In this document: positions 34,801 to 43,160 of the stretch, piece by piece | Position numbering within the stretch: the first letter of the stretch is position 1 | Layout of the letters: every line of letters begins with the position of its first letter | NCBI GenBank assembly: GCA_035527455.1 | Contig: DATLAN010000028.1 | Location: forward strand, 1 to 61,352 | Direction: 5' to 3' | Origin: DATLAN01 sp035527455 | Lineage (GTDB): Bacteria; Planctomycetota; Planctomycetia; Pirellulales; Thermoguttaceae | Length of the DNA: 61,352 nucleotides | Program-made: the position numbers and the translations under genes | The notes under the pieces: generated by a model | What the model was told of the DNA's origin: nothing | Databases searched by the model: none | Seen by the model: only the letters and a program-made list of their open reading frames with translations

Positions 34801-37800
34801 GATCGGCGGTTCGTCGGGGAAGGGGATGTGAGACTTTTCCACTTGGTAGAGCGAGTCCACCACGCCTTTCTGCCGCCACACGCGTAACGCCATCGCTTCG
34901 CCCAAGTAGTGAGGCAACGTCCGGTCGCCAGCGAATCCCCCGAATTGCGGCACGTCCAGTCCGAAGTCACCCGACGAAAACGGAATATCCAGATCGGCGA
35001 AAAAGACGCTCGGCGCCGCCATGCCGATGGTAACGCTACGGTCGAAGTCGATATCCAGCGTGTTGCGTCCGAAAGTCCCCGGGTTATTGAAGGACCAATA
35101 GCCATCGACCAGCCGGTCTTTCGGCGAGAACTGATCCTGGATCTGCGTCAGCACAAACGCGGTATCAGCAAGTTGCTTTTCGTACTTGCCCCATTCGAGA
35201 GCCGCCATCTCTTCTCCGGTGAGCGAACGGTCGTAAACGAGGACATCATCAAGTATCCCCAACCACTCCTCTTCCTCCTCCTGGATGATGATCCGCGGCG
35301 TGACCATCATCATCAAAGAGTCGGTTTCTCGACCCATGCCTGCGTCGGTGAACAGGTGGTTGACGTAAGGAATCCTATCGAGAATCGGTACGCCGAAGGT
35401 GGCGCCGGTGACGTTCATCGGTGTGGACGGATCGTATCGCCAGTCGCCGCCGCGCAACCGATGGATGCCGCCCAGAAGCACGGTCCCGCCGTCGGGCACG
35501 CGGACCGTCGTGGTCACGGTGGTGAACGAGAAGGTCGGCAACGGAAATATGTCAACGTACTGCCGGCCCCATTGCTGTCCGTTGTAAAGCGTCACGATGG
35601 GCGGCTGCACGTAGCCGTGGTGCGGACGCCCGGGCCAGTACAGCATCGGCTCGGACCGCCGCGAGGCGATCGTGCGCAGGACCTCTTCGACCGTGGGCCG
35701 CCTGGTCTCGGGTTTTTCCGGCGCGACCTTGGCCGGTGGGACCTCCAACGGCTCGTGGACGACCTCGATCTCGTCCGGGCAGTCGTACAGGGCCCAATGG
35801 TCCTTTCGGCCCAGATCAATGCCCCGGTCGCGATACATCTGCTCGTTTTCCAGCACCAACAGTGACGTGAAGGGCGACATCACGTACATGGCCTTGCTCA
35901 GCTCGATGATCCGCGGCTTGTGTTCGATCGCCCCCAGCGCCACCAGCCGATCGATCTCCAGCTTCGCCCAGGTCCGCGGCAGATAGTCGGCCCCTTCGGC
36001 CGCCTCGACCACGGGGATCGTCCGCCGAAACGGCTCGCCGCGGAGCTGGCCGGCCACTTCCACCGCCCCGGGCAGCGGCTCCCCGCCATCCAGCCGGACG
36101 ATCGCACACAACTCTTCTCCGTCGGCCAGGTAGTCGTTGTGGCAGAGGAACTCGAGCCGCTGGGTGTCGTCGACTACCCGGACGTCCAACAGCCGTGGCG
36201 AGTTCAGCGTGGAGAGCAGCTCGAACGCCCGCCAGTTGACCGGCTCGTCGGGATTGATTTCGGTGAAGTATCCGCCGCTGCGTCCGGCGGCCGTTTTCAT
36301 CAGCGTGCGCGACCACCGCTTGCCCACGGCGACGCCGACGTACTGTGCCCGATGGGGGATCCGCCGCAATAGGGCGTCCACTTCGTCCTCGCCCAGCGAC
36401 GGCAGGCCCGAGCCGAGGTGGACCAGCACGGGGTTCTCGGCGGCTTCGACCAGCGGCCGGCAGGCGTCGAAGGCTTGACCCAGGTCGAGCGCTCCGACGA
36501 GGTGGGTCTGTTCGAGGAACGCAAGCGCATTGCTCACGTTCTCCGAAACAGCCGCTTGCGGCTTCGCACGAAACTCCCGCACTCGGGCCCCCGCGGTCAC
36601 GATCGAAAACGTATCGTCGTGCTCGGCGTTCTCCAGCAGCGACTTGATCACGTCGAGCTGCACGCGGGCCAACAACGGATCGCGATCGGCCGAGGCCTCG
36701 AACAGGAAGACCCAGTCCCGCCGCTCGTGCCGCTCGCGCTTGGGTAGTTTCGGACGCCAACGGAGCATCAGGTACTGCGAGCCCTCGTGGATCGCGGAGG
36801 AGAATCGTGCTTCGGCTTCGGGTGGGGACAGTCCCCTTTTCTTCGTCTTCTCATCGAGCGTCAACCGCACGTCCCGGTCCGGCTTGACGTCTTCGGCCGA
36901 CGTTTCCAGGACGAGATCGTCGCCCTCGGTCGAGACGCCAAACTCGTGCCCGTCGCTCGCCCATTTCAACCCGGCCCCGTCGACCACCCGCAGCCGTGCC
37001 GACCAGCGGCCGACCTGCTGCATGTTGTGCCCGCCGGGGAAACGGTACGCCGTGCGGTCGTACAAGGAATCGAGCCGCTGCGTGTAGCTGAGCACGATCC
37101 GCTTTTCCTGCCGCCCCTCCAGCGGGAACACCCGCATCTTGAACGTGCTGCCGTCGATCCATTCCAACAGCGCCGGGTCTTTCATCTTCCGGACGATGTC
37201 CTCGTAGACCTGCCGGGCGTACTCGCGCTCGACCATCCCGCCTTCCATCAACTTTCCATTGACGTACATCGCCAGCCGCGAGAGCGAGGCGTCCGGCGGA
37301 AGCGGAAAGTAGAACGTCCCTTCCAGCCGGCTGTCGAGGTGGTTGAAATACGTTTGATCGATCGTCGTTCGGGCGAAGCCGTCTTCGATGTGGACGTCGA
37401 CGTGGTATCGCCGCAGGCTGAGGTTCGCCTCCTGGCCGCCCGGCTCCGCCACGACCAGCGCCCCGCCGGTGTACTTGCTGGCCGGGACCAAGGGCGACTC
37501 GGCCGCCGCCATCAGGTCCCGGGTCCAGTCCAACAGGTGTGCCGGCTGCGGAGAAGGCGTGATCGGCGAGGCGGCTTCCCCGGCCGTATTCGGCCGAGCG
37601 GTCAACTGTTGTCCGGCCAGTAGCGGCGCATCCACGCCGCTGACTTGCACCTTGCCTTGCGTGACGGCCACCTGGGTGCCCTCGTCGGAGAGCCGCACGT
37701 GGAACCTGGTGCCCAGCGCCGTGATTTGCCGGTCGGGCGTGGCCACCGCGAACGTGGCCCCCGGCTCGACGTCGGCCCCTTCCGCCGGCCGGCGCGGGGA

Positions 37801-38427
37801 GACCTCCACGTAGATCTCGCCCCGCTCGAGCGTGACGTGTCGCGACCGATCGAACACCACGGCCGTGTTTTGGTTCAGGTAGAGCACGGAACCGTCGGGC
37901 AGCGTGGCGCGGCGACGCTGGCCCGGCCCGGTTTCCAGCGCATCGCCGGGCGCGAGCGTTTCCGCCGCCGGCGCTTCCTCCCGGGCACGTGCGACCAGAC
38001 CCGTGGTGGCGGCCAGTTGGTCCGATTCACGCGCATGCGCCAAGAGCCGGCGCGGATCGGGCGGGAGCGGTGCGGGCGACGGCGCGTGGGAAGGCACCGG
38101 TTCTTTCGGCGCTTCGACGGATTGTTCGCCGGCCGGGCCTTGCCCTCCTTCACGCAGCGCATCGCCCAGGATGATCCCGACACACAGCAGCACCGCGGCC
38201 GCCACCGTCCAGCCGATCAGGCGTCTTGCCGTCGGCCGTCGTCGTGGCGTGATCGGCCTGCCGGCCCGTTGGACGGCGGTCGCCTGCATCGCCGCGGTGA
38301 CGTTCCGGACGAACGCCGCCTCGGGCTCTTCCGGACGGTAGGCGCCCCTGAGCAGACGCTCCACGTTCCGATCGGCCACGCTGTCGGTCTCTCGGGACGG
38401 ATCGCGGGGAGTTTCGTGAGGATTCAT
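31855..38427 (-). CDS. Giant FecR-VIT-VWA-like membrane protein with secretin, STN and TPR parts
   Basis: A 2190-residue protein directly downstream of an ECF sigma gene. It has a cytoplasmic N-terminus (1-70) and one membrane segment (about 70-90). A FecR-like domain follows (about 155-275; ATLPDGSVLYLNQNTAVVFD), then a VIT domain (about 335-450; TYFNHLDSRLEGTFYFPLPP) and a VWA-like domain (about 570-720) whose metal site reads FLFEASAD instead of DxSxS. Next come a secretin C-terminal-like segment (about 973-1047; VPDGGTVLLGGIHR and VTPRII), an STN-like domain (about 1250-1330) and a long helical, TPR-like half with an HQPA repeat. By analogy with FecR it could act as an anti-sigma factor that senses the envelope. 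Function is inferred from architecture only. Confidence 0.85.
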   Translation of the reverse strand: MNPHETPRDPSRETDSVADRNVERLLRGAYRPEEPEAAFVRNVTAAMQATAVQRAGRPITPRRRPTARRLIGWTVAAAVLLCVGIILGDALREGGQGPAGEQSVEAPKEPVPSHAPSPAPLPPDPRRLLAHARESDQLAATTGLVARAREEAPAAETLAPGDALETGPGQRRRATLPDGSVLYLNQNTAVVFDRSRHVTLERGEIYVEVSPRRPAEGADVEPGATFAVATPDRQITALGTRFHVRLSDEGTQVAVTQGKVQVSGVDAPLLAGQQLTARPNTAGEAASPITPSPQPAHLLDWTRDLMAAAESPLVPASKYTGGALVVAEPGGQEANLSLRRYHVDVHIEDGFARTTIDQTYFNHLDSRLEGTFYFPLPPDASLSRLAMYVNGKLMEGGMVEREYARQVYEDIVRKMKDPALLEWIDGSTFKMRVFPLEGRQEKRIVLSYTQRLDSLYDRTAYRFPGGHNMQQVGRWSARLRVVDGAGLKWASDGHEFGVSTEGDDLVLETSAEDVKPDRDVRLTLDEKTKKRGLSPPEAEARFSSAIHEGSQYLMLRWRPKLPKRERHERRDWVFLFEASADRDPLLARVQLDVIKSLLENAEHDDTFSIVTAGARVREFRAKPQAAVSENVSNALAFLEQTHLVGALDLGQAFDACRPLVEAAENPVLVHLGSGLPSLGEDEVDALLRRIPHRAQYVGVAVGKRWSRTLMKTAAGRSGGYFTEINPDEPVNWRAFELLSTLNSPRLLDVRVVDDTQRLEFLCHNDYLADGEELCAIVRLDGGEPLPGAVEVAGQLRGEPFRRTIPVVEAAEGADYLPRTWAKLEIDRLVALGAIEHKPRIIELSKAMYVMSPFTSLLVLENEQMYRDRGIDLGRKDHWALYDCPDEIEVVHEPLEVPPAKVAPEKPETRRPTVEEVLRTIASRRSEPMLYWPGRPHHGYVQPPIVTLYNGQQWGRQYVDIFPLPTFSFTTVTTTVRVPDGGTVLLGGIHRLRGGDWRYDPSTPMNVTGATFGVPILDRIPYVNHLFTDAGMGRETDSLMMMVTPRIIIQEEEEEWLGILDDVLVYDRSLTGEEMAALEWGKYEKQLADTAFVLTQIQDQFSPKDRLVDGYWSFNNPGTFGRNTLDIDFDRSVTIGMAAPSVFFADLDIPFSSGDFGLDVPQFGGFAGDRTLPHYLGEAMALRVWRQKGVVDSLYQVEKSHIPFPDEPPIIYPPPEVWKELTARRKAKYASMSLAPPGAKEKQIDDALKSPTKMQFIEASLQDVVDYLTDYHGIEIQIDTRALEEVGIATDTPITRNLEGISLRSALRLILRELDLTYVIEDEAVLITTPEEAETKLIAKSYDVSEFVLPIDNRYRGWQGGLGDLMLNYQHPFYNNQWDVFYDLLRYAPGMHNGRDDVLAVLEAEAGPDPASKPGSVDAEARKLIEKARGAGWQTAEIADKKGNVLLSIDFDGTGRYRYRRTTAQGLREEVLCDGANLWHIYEELGIGARRTVSRFHRRQPSRLIPWLLPPAEDLARGADLVVIDERTVAVVPHGIDKFKDDDGKPLPYLCVHMIFDPDGRLAERRLVRMPSGETLLRQTCSTDGTVRWLDAEDELLFERQIALKPCGAPGLKPDTEKLVILPLPARTLEHVRRTLPGQDNAYAAWSEGDALTMLAAGLKTDPGQAVGIIVERFLNRGDRRLGFYTLLLSAGRHWNPDETEKFDNNVSLRLDPAEDHPNEPLAQYATAYLRIVAGKQEEFGPIPTTKRAAGFTPAHQPAHQPAHQPVPDSGLLHQLAEFRDLWSFFATDRANQADDKTCNDRRDRALEFIREGKVPELRWALLGALRNHGGDARLQRRIAEAAEGFECIPALAYFARYERARALAAAGDSEQARQSFAALYDDAIEAGFLPPVDGDFYQAFQDEDGKESWQELIRRTTTELIAAGARPAGVWVAWQVHTLGDPPLAEEVLSQVLSDLSDREQLATRLTAVRYLWRTDQHALAETVLRPLLENERYARWPSLWRLAALAAEKSGTPARAAECLQRALDVEFDQLGETVDVRAIRTDYGKLLDYYQQMAAAFAASGTEPPQDLIARVVRAADRWRSLDGDPSAACEAAAKIFGDLGAAELAWDYWTTPLAAKPIEAAPLLDLAGKLRQQAQFDLAARAYASAFETEPENVQILRDRAQALLQAGCAEEASELFRRVAEEEQKR

Positions 38428-38446
38428 AGTACACTCACTTTGTGGA

Positions 38447-39058
38447 TCAGGTACTCGGTTCCAGCCCCAGGTTTCTTGCCAAGGCGGTAAACGTAGCGCG
38501 AAACGCCTTTCGCGCGCGGCTGAGCAGGCTTTCGACGGCCTTCTCCGACGTGCTCCAGGCGGCCGCCATGTCGCGAACGCTCTTGCCGGCGACGTACTTC
38601 GCTTCGAGCGCCTCGCGATAACGCGGCGGCAATTGCGACATGGTGACCCCGACCATCTCGCGGGTTTCCTCGCGGCGGATCACTTCGTCGCCCAGCGGCT
38701 GGGACTCCAGCGCGGCGTAGACTTCCCGCAACTCTTCGTCCATACGGGCCCAGAGCCCTTCCAGGCTGGCGGTGGCCTGCTCGCGGGCGAGCGCCCGGCG
38801 GATCTCGTTGCGTGCCAGTCCGGTCAGCCAGGGCAGCACGCTTCCGTCGGCCCGATCCGGCTCGTATCGGTCCAGATCACGGATCGCCCGGACGAGCGTC
38901 TCCTGGACGACTTCCTCGCACAGGTGCCGGTTTCCACCGACGCGATAGAGACAGAATCGATACAGCGGTCCGACGGCAGCCTCGGCCAATCGGGCGATCG
39001 CCTCGGCATCACCGCTCAGGGCGGTACGGTGCCACGGGTGGTCGAAGAGTGGCTGCAA
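38447..39058 (-). CDS. ECF-type RNA polymerase sigma factor
   Basis: A 203-residue sigma-70 family protein of the extracytoplasmic-function group. Region 2 includes FCLYRVGGNRHLCEEVVQE and WLTGLARNEIRRAL; region 4 includes LPPRYREALEAKYVAGKSV and EKAVESLLSRARKAFR, the helix-turn-helix for the -35 element. There are no extra C-terminal domains. It ends 19 bp before the giant FecR-VIT protein, in the same direction, an arrangement typical of a sigma/anti-sigma pair. No autoregulated promoter could be recognised in the upstream gap. Confidence 0.93.
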   Translation of the reverse strand: MQPLFDHPWHRTALSGDAEAIARLAEAAVGPLYRFCLYRVGGNRHLCEEVVQETLVRAIRDLDRYEPDRADGSVLPWLTGLARNEIRRALAREQATASLEGLWARMDEELREVYAALESQPLGDEVIRREETREMVGVTMSQLPPRYREALEAKYVAGKSVRDMAAAWSTSEKAVESLLSRARKAFRATFTALARNLGLEPST

Positions 39059-39089
39059 CTACTTATCTCCCAGGCACTTGCGTCATCCG

Positions 39090-39173
39090 CCCGAAAAAGG
39101 GGACAGGCACCGTCGACAGCGCAAAATACCACCGCCGGCCGACATCACGACGGAGCCAGTCCCCATTTTCGGG
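39090..39173. repeat. PR-F imperfect inverted repeat
   Basis: A left arm beginning CCCGAAAAAGGGGACAGG (39090-39111) pairs with a right arm ending CCAGTCCCCATTTTCGGG (39152-39173); 19 of 22 positions match. It sits in the gap upstream of the ECF sigma gene. It is a single copy in this window. Confidence 0.75.
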
Positions 39174-39322
39174 CTGCCGCACTTACAGGTTCAGTTACCT
39201 TGTTATGTTACCCGAGCGGAGAAATCCTTCGCAAGAAACCTGGGCACGGAGACGGAGTTCGACCCAGGCGGGGGCGAAGAGGCGGGTGAACGGTCGCAGG
39301 AGCGAGTCGGCAAGAGTCGGGT

Positions 39323-39757
39323 TCAGATGTGGTACATCGGCTCGCCCTGCTCGTTGGCCCGTTCGAGCAGTTCGGCCAGGGAGATCTTGCCGAGCATGCG
39401 GCGTTCCATGGATTGAACGTCCTGCCAGGCCTGCAGGAGGACCTTCACGGCGGGCGAATCGGGCGAGGCAGCGGTCGTCCTGCCGTTCTCCTCGGGGGAA
39501 CCTTCGATCACCTGCATCACCTGGCCCAACGAGACTTCCTGCGGCGGTTTGATCAGGTGGTAGCCGCCGGCCGCTCCCCGCACGCTGGCGACCAGGCCGG
39601 CCCCCTTCAGTTGCAGGAGGATCTGCACCAGGAATCGCGGGGGCACGTCGTGCCGCTCCGCGATCCGGCGGATGCGAACCGGAGTGCCCGACCCGTATTG
39701 CGAGGCCAACTCCAACATCGCGATACACGCATACTCGGTCTTGGCGGAGATCTTCAT
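39323..39757 (-). CDS. Rrf2-family transcriptional regulator
   Basis: A 144-residue winged-helix protein: MKISAKTEYACIAMLELA at the N-terminus, then VRIRRIAERHDVPPRFLVQI and LVASVRGAAGGYHLIKPP, the recognition helix and wing of the Rrf2 family. The three cysteines that hold an Fe-S cluster in IscR or NsrR are absent; the only Cys is in YACIAM. It is therefore closer to the CymR-type members that sense a protein or metabolite. I chose ATG 39757, preceded by GGAAAG; a GTG four codons upstream is possible. The target genes are not evident. Confidence 0.9.
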   Translation of the reverse strand: MKISAKTEYACIAMLELASQYGSGTPVRIRRIAERHDVPPRFLVQILLQLKGAGLVASVRGAAGGYHLIKPPQEVSLGQVMQVIEGSPEENGRTTAASPDSPAVKVLLQAWQDVQSMERRMLGKISLAELLERANEQGEPMYHI

Positions 39758-39891
39758 GGGGCTTTCCACTGAATGCTAAAGGCCCGGGTTCGGTTACCAG
39801 CCCTCGCACATGACAATCTTAATAAGAATGCTTAACAAAGTCAACTAATATCGAGCGGATCACGCCCTTTCGGGTGGCAGGTCCCGCGTTT

Positions 39892-39954
39892 GTAGCCGGA
39901 TTCGCAAGAATTCGGTTCTTCGCATTACGGCTGAATTCTTGCGAATCCAGCTAC
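39892..39954. repeat. PR-E palindromic repeat
   Basis: Starts GTAGCCGGATTCGCAAGAAT and ends TTGCGAATCCAGCTAC. The ends resemble PR-A (GTAGCC and GCTAC), but the inner stem is unrelated. It lies alone in the 340-bp gap between the Rrf2 gene and rhaB; I see no gene in the rest of that gap. Confidence 0.8.
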
Positions 39955-40097
39955 GGGTAATCCCTTCCGGCCGGTCGCCTTGACAGAAGGGCCTTGACCA
40001 CCGGCCCCCAAGCCGCCACTATGTCTTGGGCGGGGATTCCGACGCTCAGGACATCGACCGGACTCTTCACTCCAGACAGAAAAGGCTGGCGCAAACC

Positions 40098-41588
40098 ATG
40101 GCTGAAAAGGCGTTTCTGGCAGTGGATATGGGGGCGTCCAGCGGGCGACACGTGTTGGGGCGGTTCGACGGCCAAACGCTCCGGCTCGAGGACATCTACC
40201 GCTTCGAAAACGGCGCGGTCCAGGCCGATGGCAAGCTCTACTGGGATCTGCTGGGGCTCTGGTCCCAGGTACGCAACGGGTTGCGGAAAGCGGGTACCGA
40301 GAGGGGTGATGAGATCGCCGGTATAGGGGTCGACACATGGGGCGTGGACTTCGGTTTGCTCGGCCGAAACGACGAATTGCTGGGAAACCCCTACCATTAT
40401 CGGGACAGCCGGACCAACGATATGCCGGGTCGGGCCTTCGAGATCGTTCCCCGCGAAGAGATCTTCCGGCACACCGGGCTTCAGTTCCTCCAATTCAACA
40501 CGCTCTTCCAACTCGTGGCGATGAAGCTGGCCAACTCGCCCCTGTTGGACGTGGCCGAGACGATGTTGATGATCCCCGACCTGTTCCACTGGCTGCTGAC
40601 CGGGCAGAAGTGCAACGAGATGACCGAGGCCAGCACGACCCAGTTCTACAACCCGGTCACCGGCGAGTGGGCTACGGAATTGTTGGAGAAGTTCGGACTG
40701 CCGACCCATATCCTCGGCCGGATCGAGCAGCCGGGCACCAATCTCGGTCGGCTGCGCGAGGAGCTGGCTTCCGAATGCCGGTTGCCCCACGCGGAGGTGA
40801 TCCTGCCCGCCTCGCACGACACGGGCAGCGCCGTGATGGCCGTGCCGGCCGCGAGCGTAGCGGGCAAGCGACCCGACTGGTGTTACATCAGCCTGGGGAC
40901 CTGGGCGTTGATGGGCATCGAGTCGCCCAAGCCGGTCATCAACGATACGGTGTTGAAGCTGAACTTCACCAACGAAGGAGGCGTCGGCGGCACCAGCCGC
41001 GTGTTGAAGAACATCACCGGAATGTGGCTCGTGCAGGAGTGCCGCCGGATCTGGAACCACGCCGGGCGGAATTGGGATTGGGAGGACCTCAACGGGCTTT
41101 CCGCGTCCGCCAGGCCCCACGTTTCGCTGATCAACCCCGACGCGGCCGACTTCGTGGCCCCCGCGAACATGCCCGAGGCGATCTGCGCGTTCTGCCAGAG
41201 AACCGGCCAGAAGGTTCCCGAAAACGAAGGGGCCATCCTGCGTTGTGCGCTGGACAGCCTGGCGTTGAAGTTCCGTCAGGTGCTGGGGATGTGCGAGGAG
41301 TTGGCCGGGGGTCGGATGGAGACGATCCACATCGTCGGCGGCGGCACGCAGAATCGCCAGCTCTGCCAGGCGGCGGCCGATGCGTGCGGGCGCCGGGTGG
41401 TCGCCGGACCGATCGAAGCCACGGCCATCGGCAACGTGATGATGCAGGCGGTGGCCGCCGGAGAGGTCGGCTCGATCGCCCAGGCCCGAGAGGTCATCCG
41501 CCGCAGCTTCGAGGTCGAAGAGTACGAGTCCCAAGACACGGCCGCCTGGGACGAAGCCTACGAGAAGTTCCTCACCCTAATCGAGTAA
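40098..41588 (+). CDS. rhaB: Rhamnulokinase (FGGY kinase)
   Basis: Phosphorylates L-rhamnulose at O-1 with ATP in rhamnose catabolism. The 496-residue length is normal. The N-terminal ATP-binding fold starts FLAVDMGASSGRHVLG; substrate-region motifs include IGVDTWGVDFGLL and ASHDTGSAVMAVPA, followed by NITGMWLVQECRRIW and the adenosine motif IHIVGGGTQNRQLCQ. The last two are characteristic of RhaB within FGGY kinases. No other rhamnose genes are adjacent. ATG 40098 starts just before the beta strand of the phosphate loop; longer upstream frames have no support. Confidence 0.9.
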   Translation: MAEKAFLAVDMGASSGRHVLGRFDGQTLRLEDIYRFENGAVQADGKLYWDLLGLWSQVRNGLRKAGTERGDEIAGIGVDTWGVDFGLLGRNDELLGNPYHYRDSRTNDMPGRAFEIVPREEIFRHTGLQFLQFNTLFQLVAMKLANSPLLDVAETMLMIPDLFHWLLTGQKCNEMTEASTTQFYNPVTGEWATELLEKFGLPTHILGRIEQPGTNLGRLREELASECRLPHAEVILPASHDTGSAVMAVPAASVAGKRPDWCYISLGTWALMGIESPKPVINDTVLKLNFTNEGGVGGTSRVLKNITGMWLVQECRRIWNHAGRNWDWEDLNGLSASARPHVSLINPDAADFVAPANMPEAICAFCQRTGQKVPENEGAILRCALDSLALKFRQVLGMCEELAGGRMETIHIVGGGTQNRQLCQAAADACGRRVVAGPIEATAIGNVMMQAVAAGEVGSIAQAREVIRRSFEVEEYESQDTAAWDEAYEKFLTLIE

Positions 41589-41647
41589 TCCCCGTGGGGC
41601 AGTCCGTCATTCATCATTCATGATTCCTCATTCATAATTCCCTTCCC

Positions 41648-42061
41648 ATGGCCCGTCGCAGTCGAGCGCGTGAAATCGCCTTCCAGTTGCTTTACCAGGA
41701 CGATCTGAATCCTCGGGTCAATCCGGCGGTCGGCGACGCCGTGATCGAAAAGGATTTGGACTCGAAGGGCTTACGGGAGTTCGCCCGGGAGTTGCTGGCC
41801 GGAGTCCGACGTCATCGAGAGGAGTTGGACAAGCTCTTCGAGCAGGTCGCCGAACACTGGAGCGTGAAGCGGATGGCGGCCACCGATCGGAACGTGCTGC
41901 GATTGGGCGCGTACGAGATTCTCTACACCGACACGCCGGATCGCGTGGCCATCAACGAGGCGGTCGAGTTGGCCAAGCGCTTCGGCACGGCCGAGTCGGG
42001 CTCCTTCGTCAACGGCATTCTCGACCGGGTGATGCACTCCAGGACGGAAGATAGTGGATAG
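41648..42061 (+). CDS. nusB: Transcription antitermination factor NusB
   Basis: A 137-residue all-helical RNA-binding protein. It begins with ARRSRAREIAFQLLYQDD, the basic N-terminal helix that binds boxA, and carries the C-terminal IEKDL-type linker and DTPDRVAINEAVELAKRFG, the signature of the family. With NusE it supports rRNA antitermination. The length is normal. Its stop TAG at 42059-42061 lies within a 7-bp tandem repeat that continues downstream. ftsY follows 155 bp later in the same direction. Confidence 0.95.
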   Translation: MARRSRAREIAFQLLYQDDLNPRVNPAVGDAVIEKDLDSKGLREFARELLAGVRRHREELDKLFEQVAEHWSVKRMAATDRNVLRLGAYEILYTDTPDRVAINEAVELAKRFGTAESGSFVNGILDRVMHSRTEDSG

Positions 42062-42098
42062 TGGATAGTGGATAGTGGATAGTGGATAGTGGATAGTG
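42050..42098 (+). repeat. Seven tandem copies of a 7-bp unit (GATAGTG)
   Basis: Seven perfect repeats of GATAGTG begin inside the last codons of nusB and continue past its stop. Being 7 bp long, each added or lost copy shifts the frame, but because the stop comes early the protein end is fixed. It is a plausible site of copy-number variation between strains. Confidence 0.95.
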
Positions 42099-42166
42099 AA
42101 GAGGGAAGAGTGCCGCTTGCGGCTTCGCAACCATCCGAGCATTTGCAATCTCGCTAGTCTTAACTC

Positions 42167-42211
42167 AATCCGAAATCATAAATCCGAAATTTGAAATCAT
42201 CAATCCGAAAT
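42167..42211. repeat. Short AATCCGAAAT direct repeats
   Basis: AATCCGAAAT occurs at 42167, 42181 and 42202, with related ATTTGAAATCA between. The same word appears inverted near 48990 (CGGATTTCGGATT). This is AT-rich filler directly before the ftsY start. Confidence 0.7.
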
Positions 42212-42216
42212 TCACC

Positions 42217-43149
42217 ATGGGCTTATTCGACAAGTTCAAGCGGGGCCTGAAGAAGACCACGCAACTGCTGAAGACCGATATCCGCGACCTGTTCAAGGCC
42301 GAGGGACGCCTGGTCGACCAGGCCTTTCTCGACGAACTGTTCGAGACGTTGGTCAAAACCGACATGGGCGTCCGGGCGGCCCAGGAGACGGTCGACGACA
42401 TACAAGAGGCGTTCCGCGCCCGAGTGGTCCGCATGGACGACGTGCTGGAGCGGATCAAGGAGAAACTCAAGACGTTGCTGGCCCAGCCGGCGGCGCCGAT
42501 CGAGTTCGCCCCAAGCGGTCCCACCGTGATCATGGTGGCCGGGGTGAACGGCTGCGGAAAGACGACCTCCATCGCCAAGCTGGCCAAGATGTTCGGCGAC
42601 GACGGCAAGAAGGTCGTCCTGGGCGCGGCCGATACCTTCCGGGCGGCCGCCGTGGAACAGTTGACCGTCTGGGCCCAACGGCTGGGTGCCGAGATCGTCA
42701 CCGGCCCGTCGGGCAGCGACCCGGCCGCCGTCGCCCATCGCACGGTCGCCCGGGCGTTGGAAACCGGCGCCGACGTGTGCATCGTCGACACGGCCGGGCG
42801 GTTGCAGACCCAGCAGGGCCTGATGCAACAGTTGACCAAGATCCACCGCGTGTTGGGCAAGCAGATCCCCGAAGCCCCGCACGAGGTCCTCCTGGTGCTC
42901 GACGCCACCACCGGCCAGAACGGCATCAGCCAGGCCAAGCACTTCACCGACGCGGTGCAGTGCACGGGCATCGTCCTGGCCAAGCTCGACGGCACGGCCA
43001 AGGGAGGCGTCGTGGTGGCCATCCGCCAGCAGGTCGGCCTGCCGGTGAAGTACATCGGCGTGGGCGAAAAGGCCGACGACCTGGCCCTGTTCGAGCCCGA
43101 TTCGTTCGTCGACGCGTTGTTCGAGGAGTTCGCTGCAGGGGGTTCCTAG
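42217..43149 (+). CDS. ftsY: Signal recognition particle receptor FtsY
   Basis: A 310-residue SRP GTPase that docks ribosome-SRP complexes at the membrane. It lacks the long acidic A domain and starts directly with the N domain (LFDKFKRGLKKTTQLL). G-domain motifs: GVNGCGKTTSIAKLA (G1), DTFRAAAVEQL, VDTAGR (G3), LVLDATTGQN and LAKLDGTAKGGV (the TKLD-type G4), then YIGVGEKADDLALFEP. GVNGCGKTT replaces the commoner GVNGxGKTT without loss of key residues. It is followed by 22-bp repeats and a PR-B copy. Confidence 0.95.
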   Translation: MGLFDKFKRGLKKTTQLLKTDIRDLFKAEGRLVDQAFLDELFETLVKTDMGVRAAQETVDDIQEAFRARVVRMDDVLERIKEKLKTLLAQPAAPIEFAPSGPTVIMVAGVNGCGKTTSIAKLAKMFGDDGKKVVLGAADTFRAAAVEQLTVWAQRLGAEIVTGPSGSDPAAVAHRTVARALETGADVCIVDTAGRLQTQQGLMQQLTKIHRVLGKQIPEAPHEVLLVLDATTGQNGISQAKHFTDAVQCTGIVLAKLDGTAKGGVVVAIRQQVGLPVKYIGVGEKADDLALFEPDSFVDALFEEFAAGGS

Positions 43150-43160
43150 CACCACAGCGC

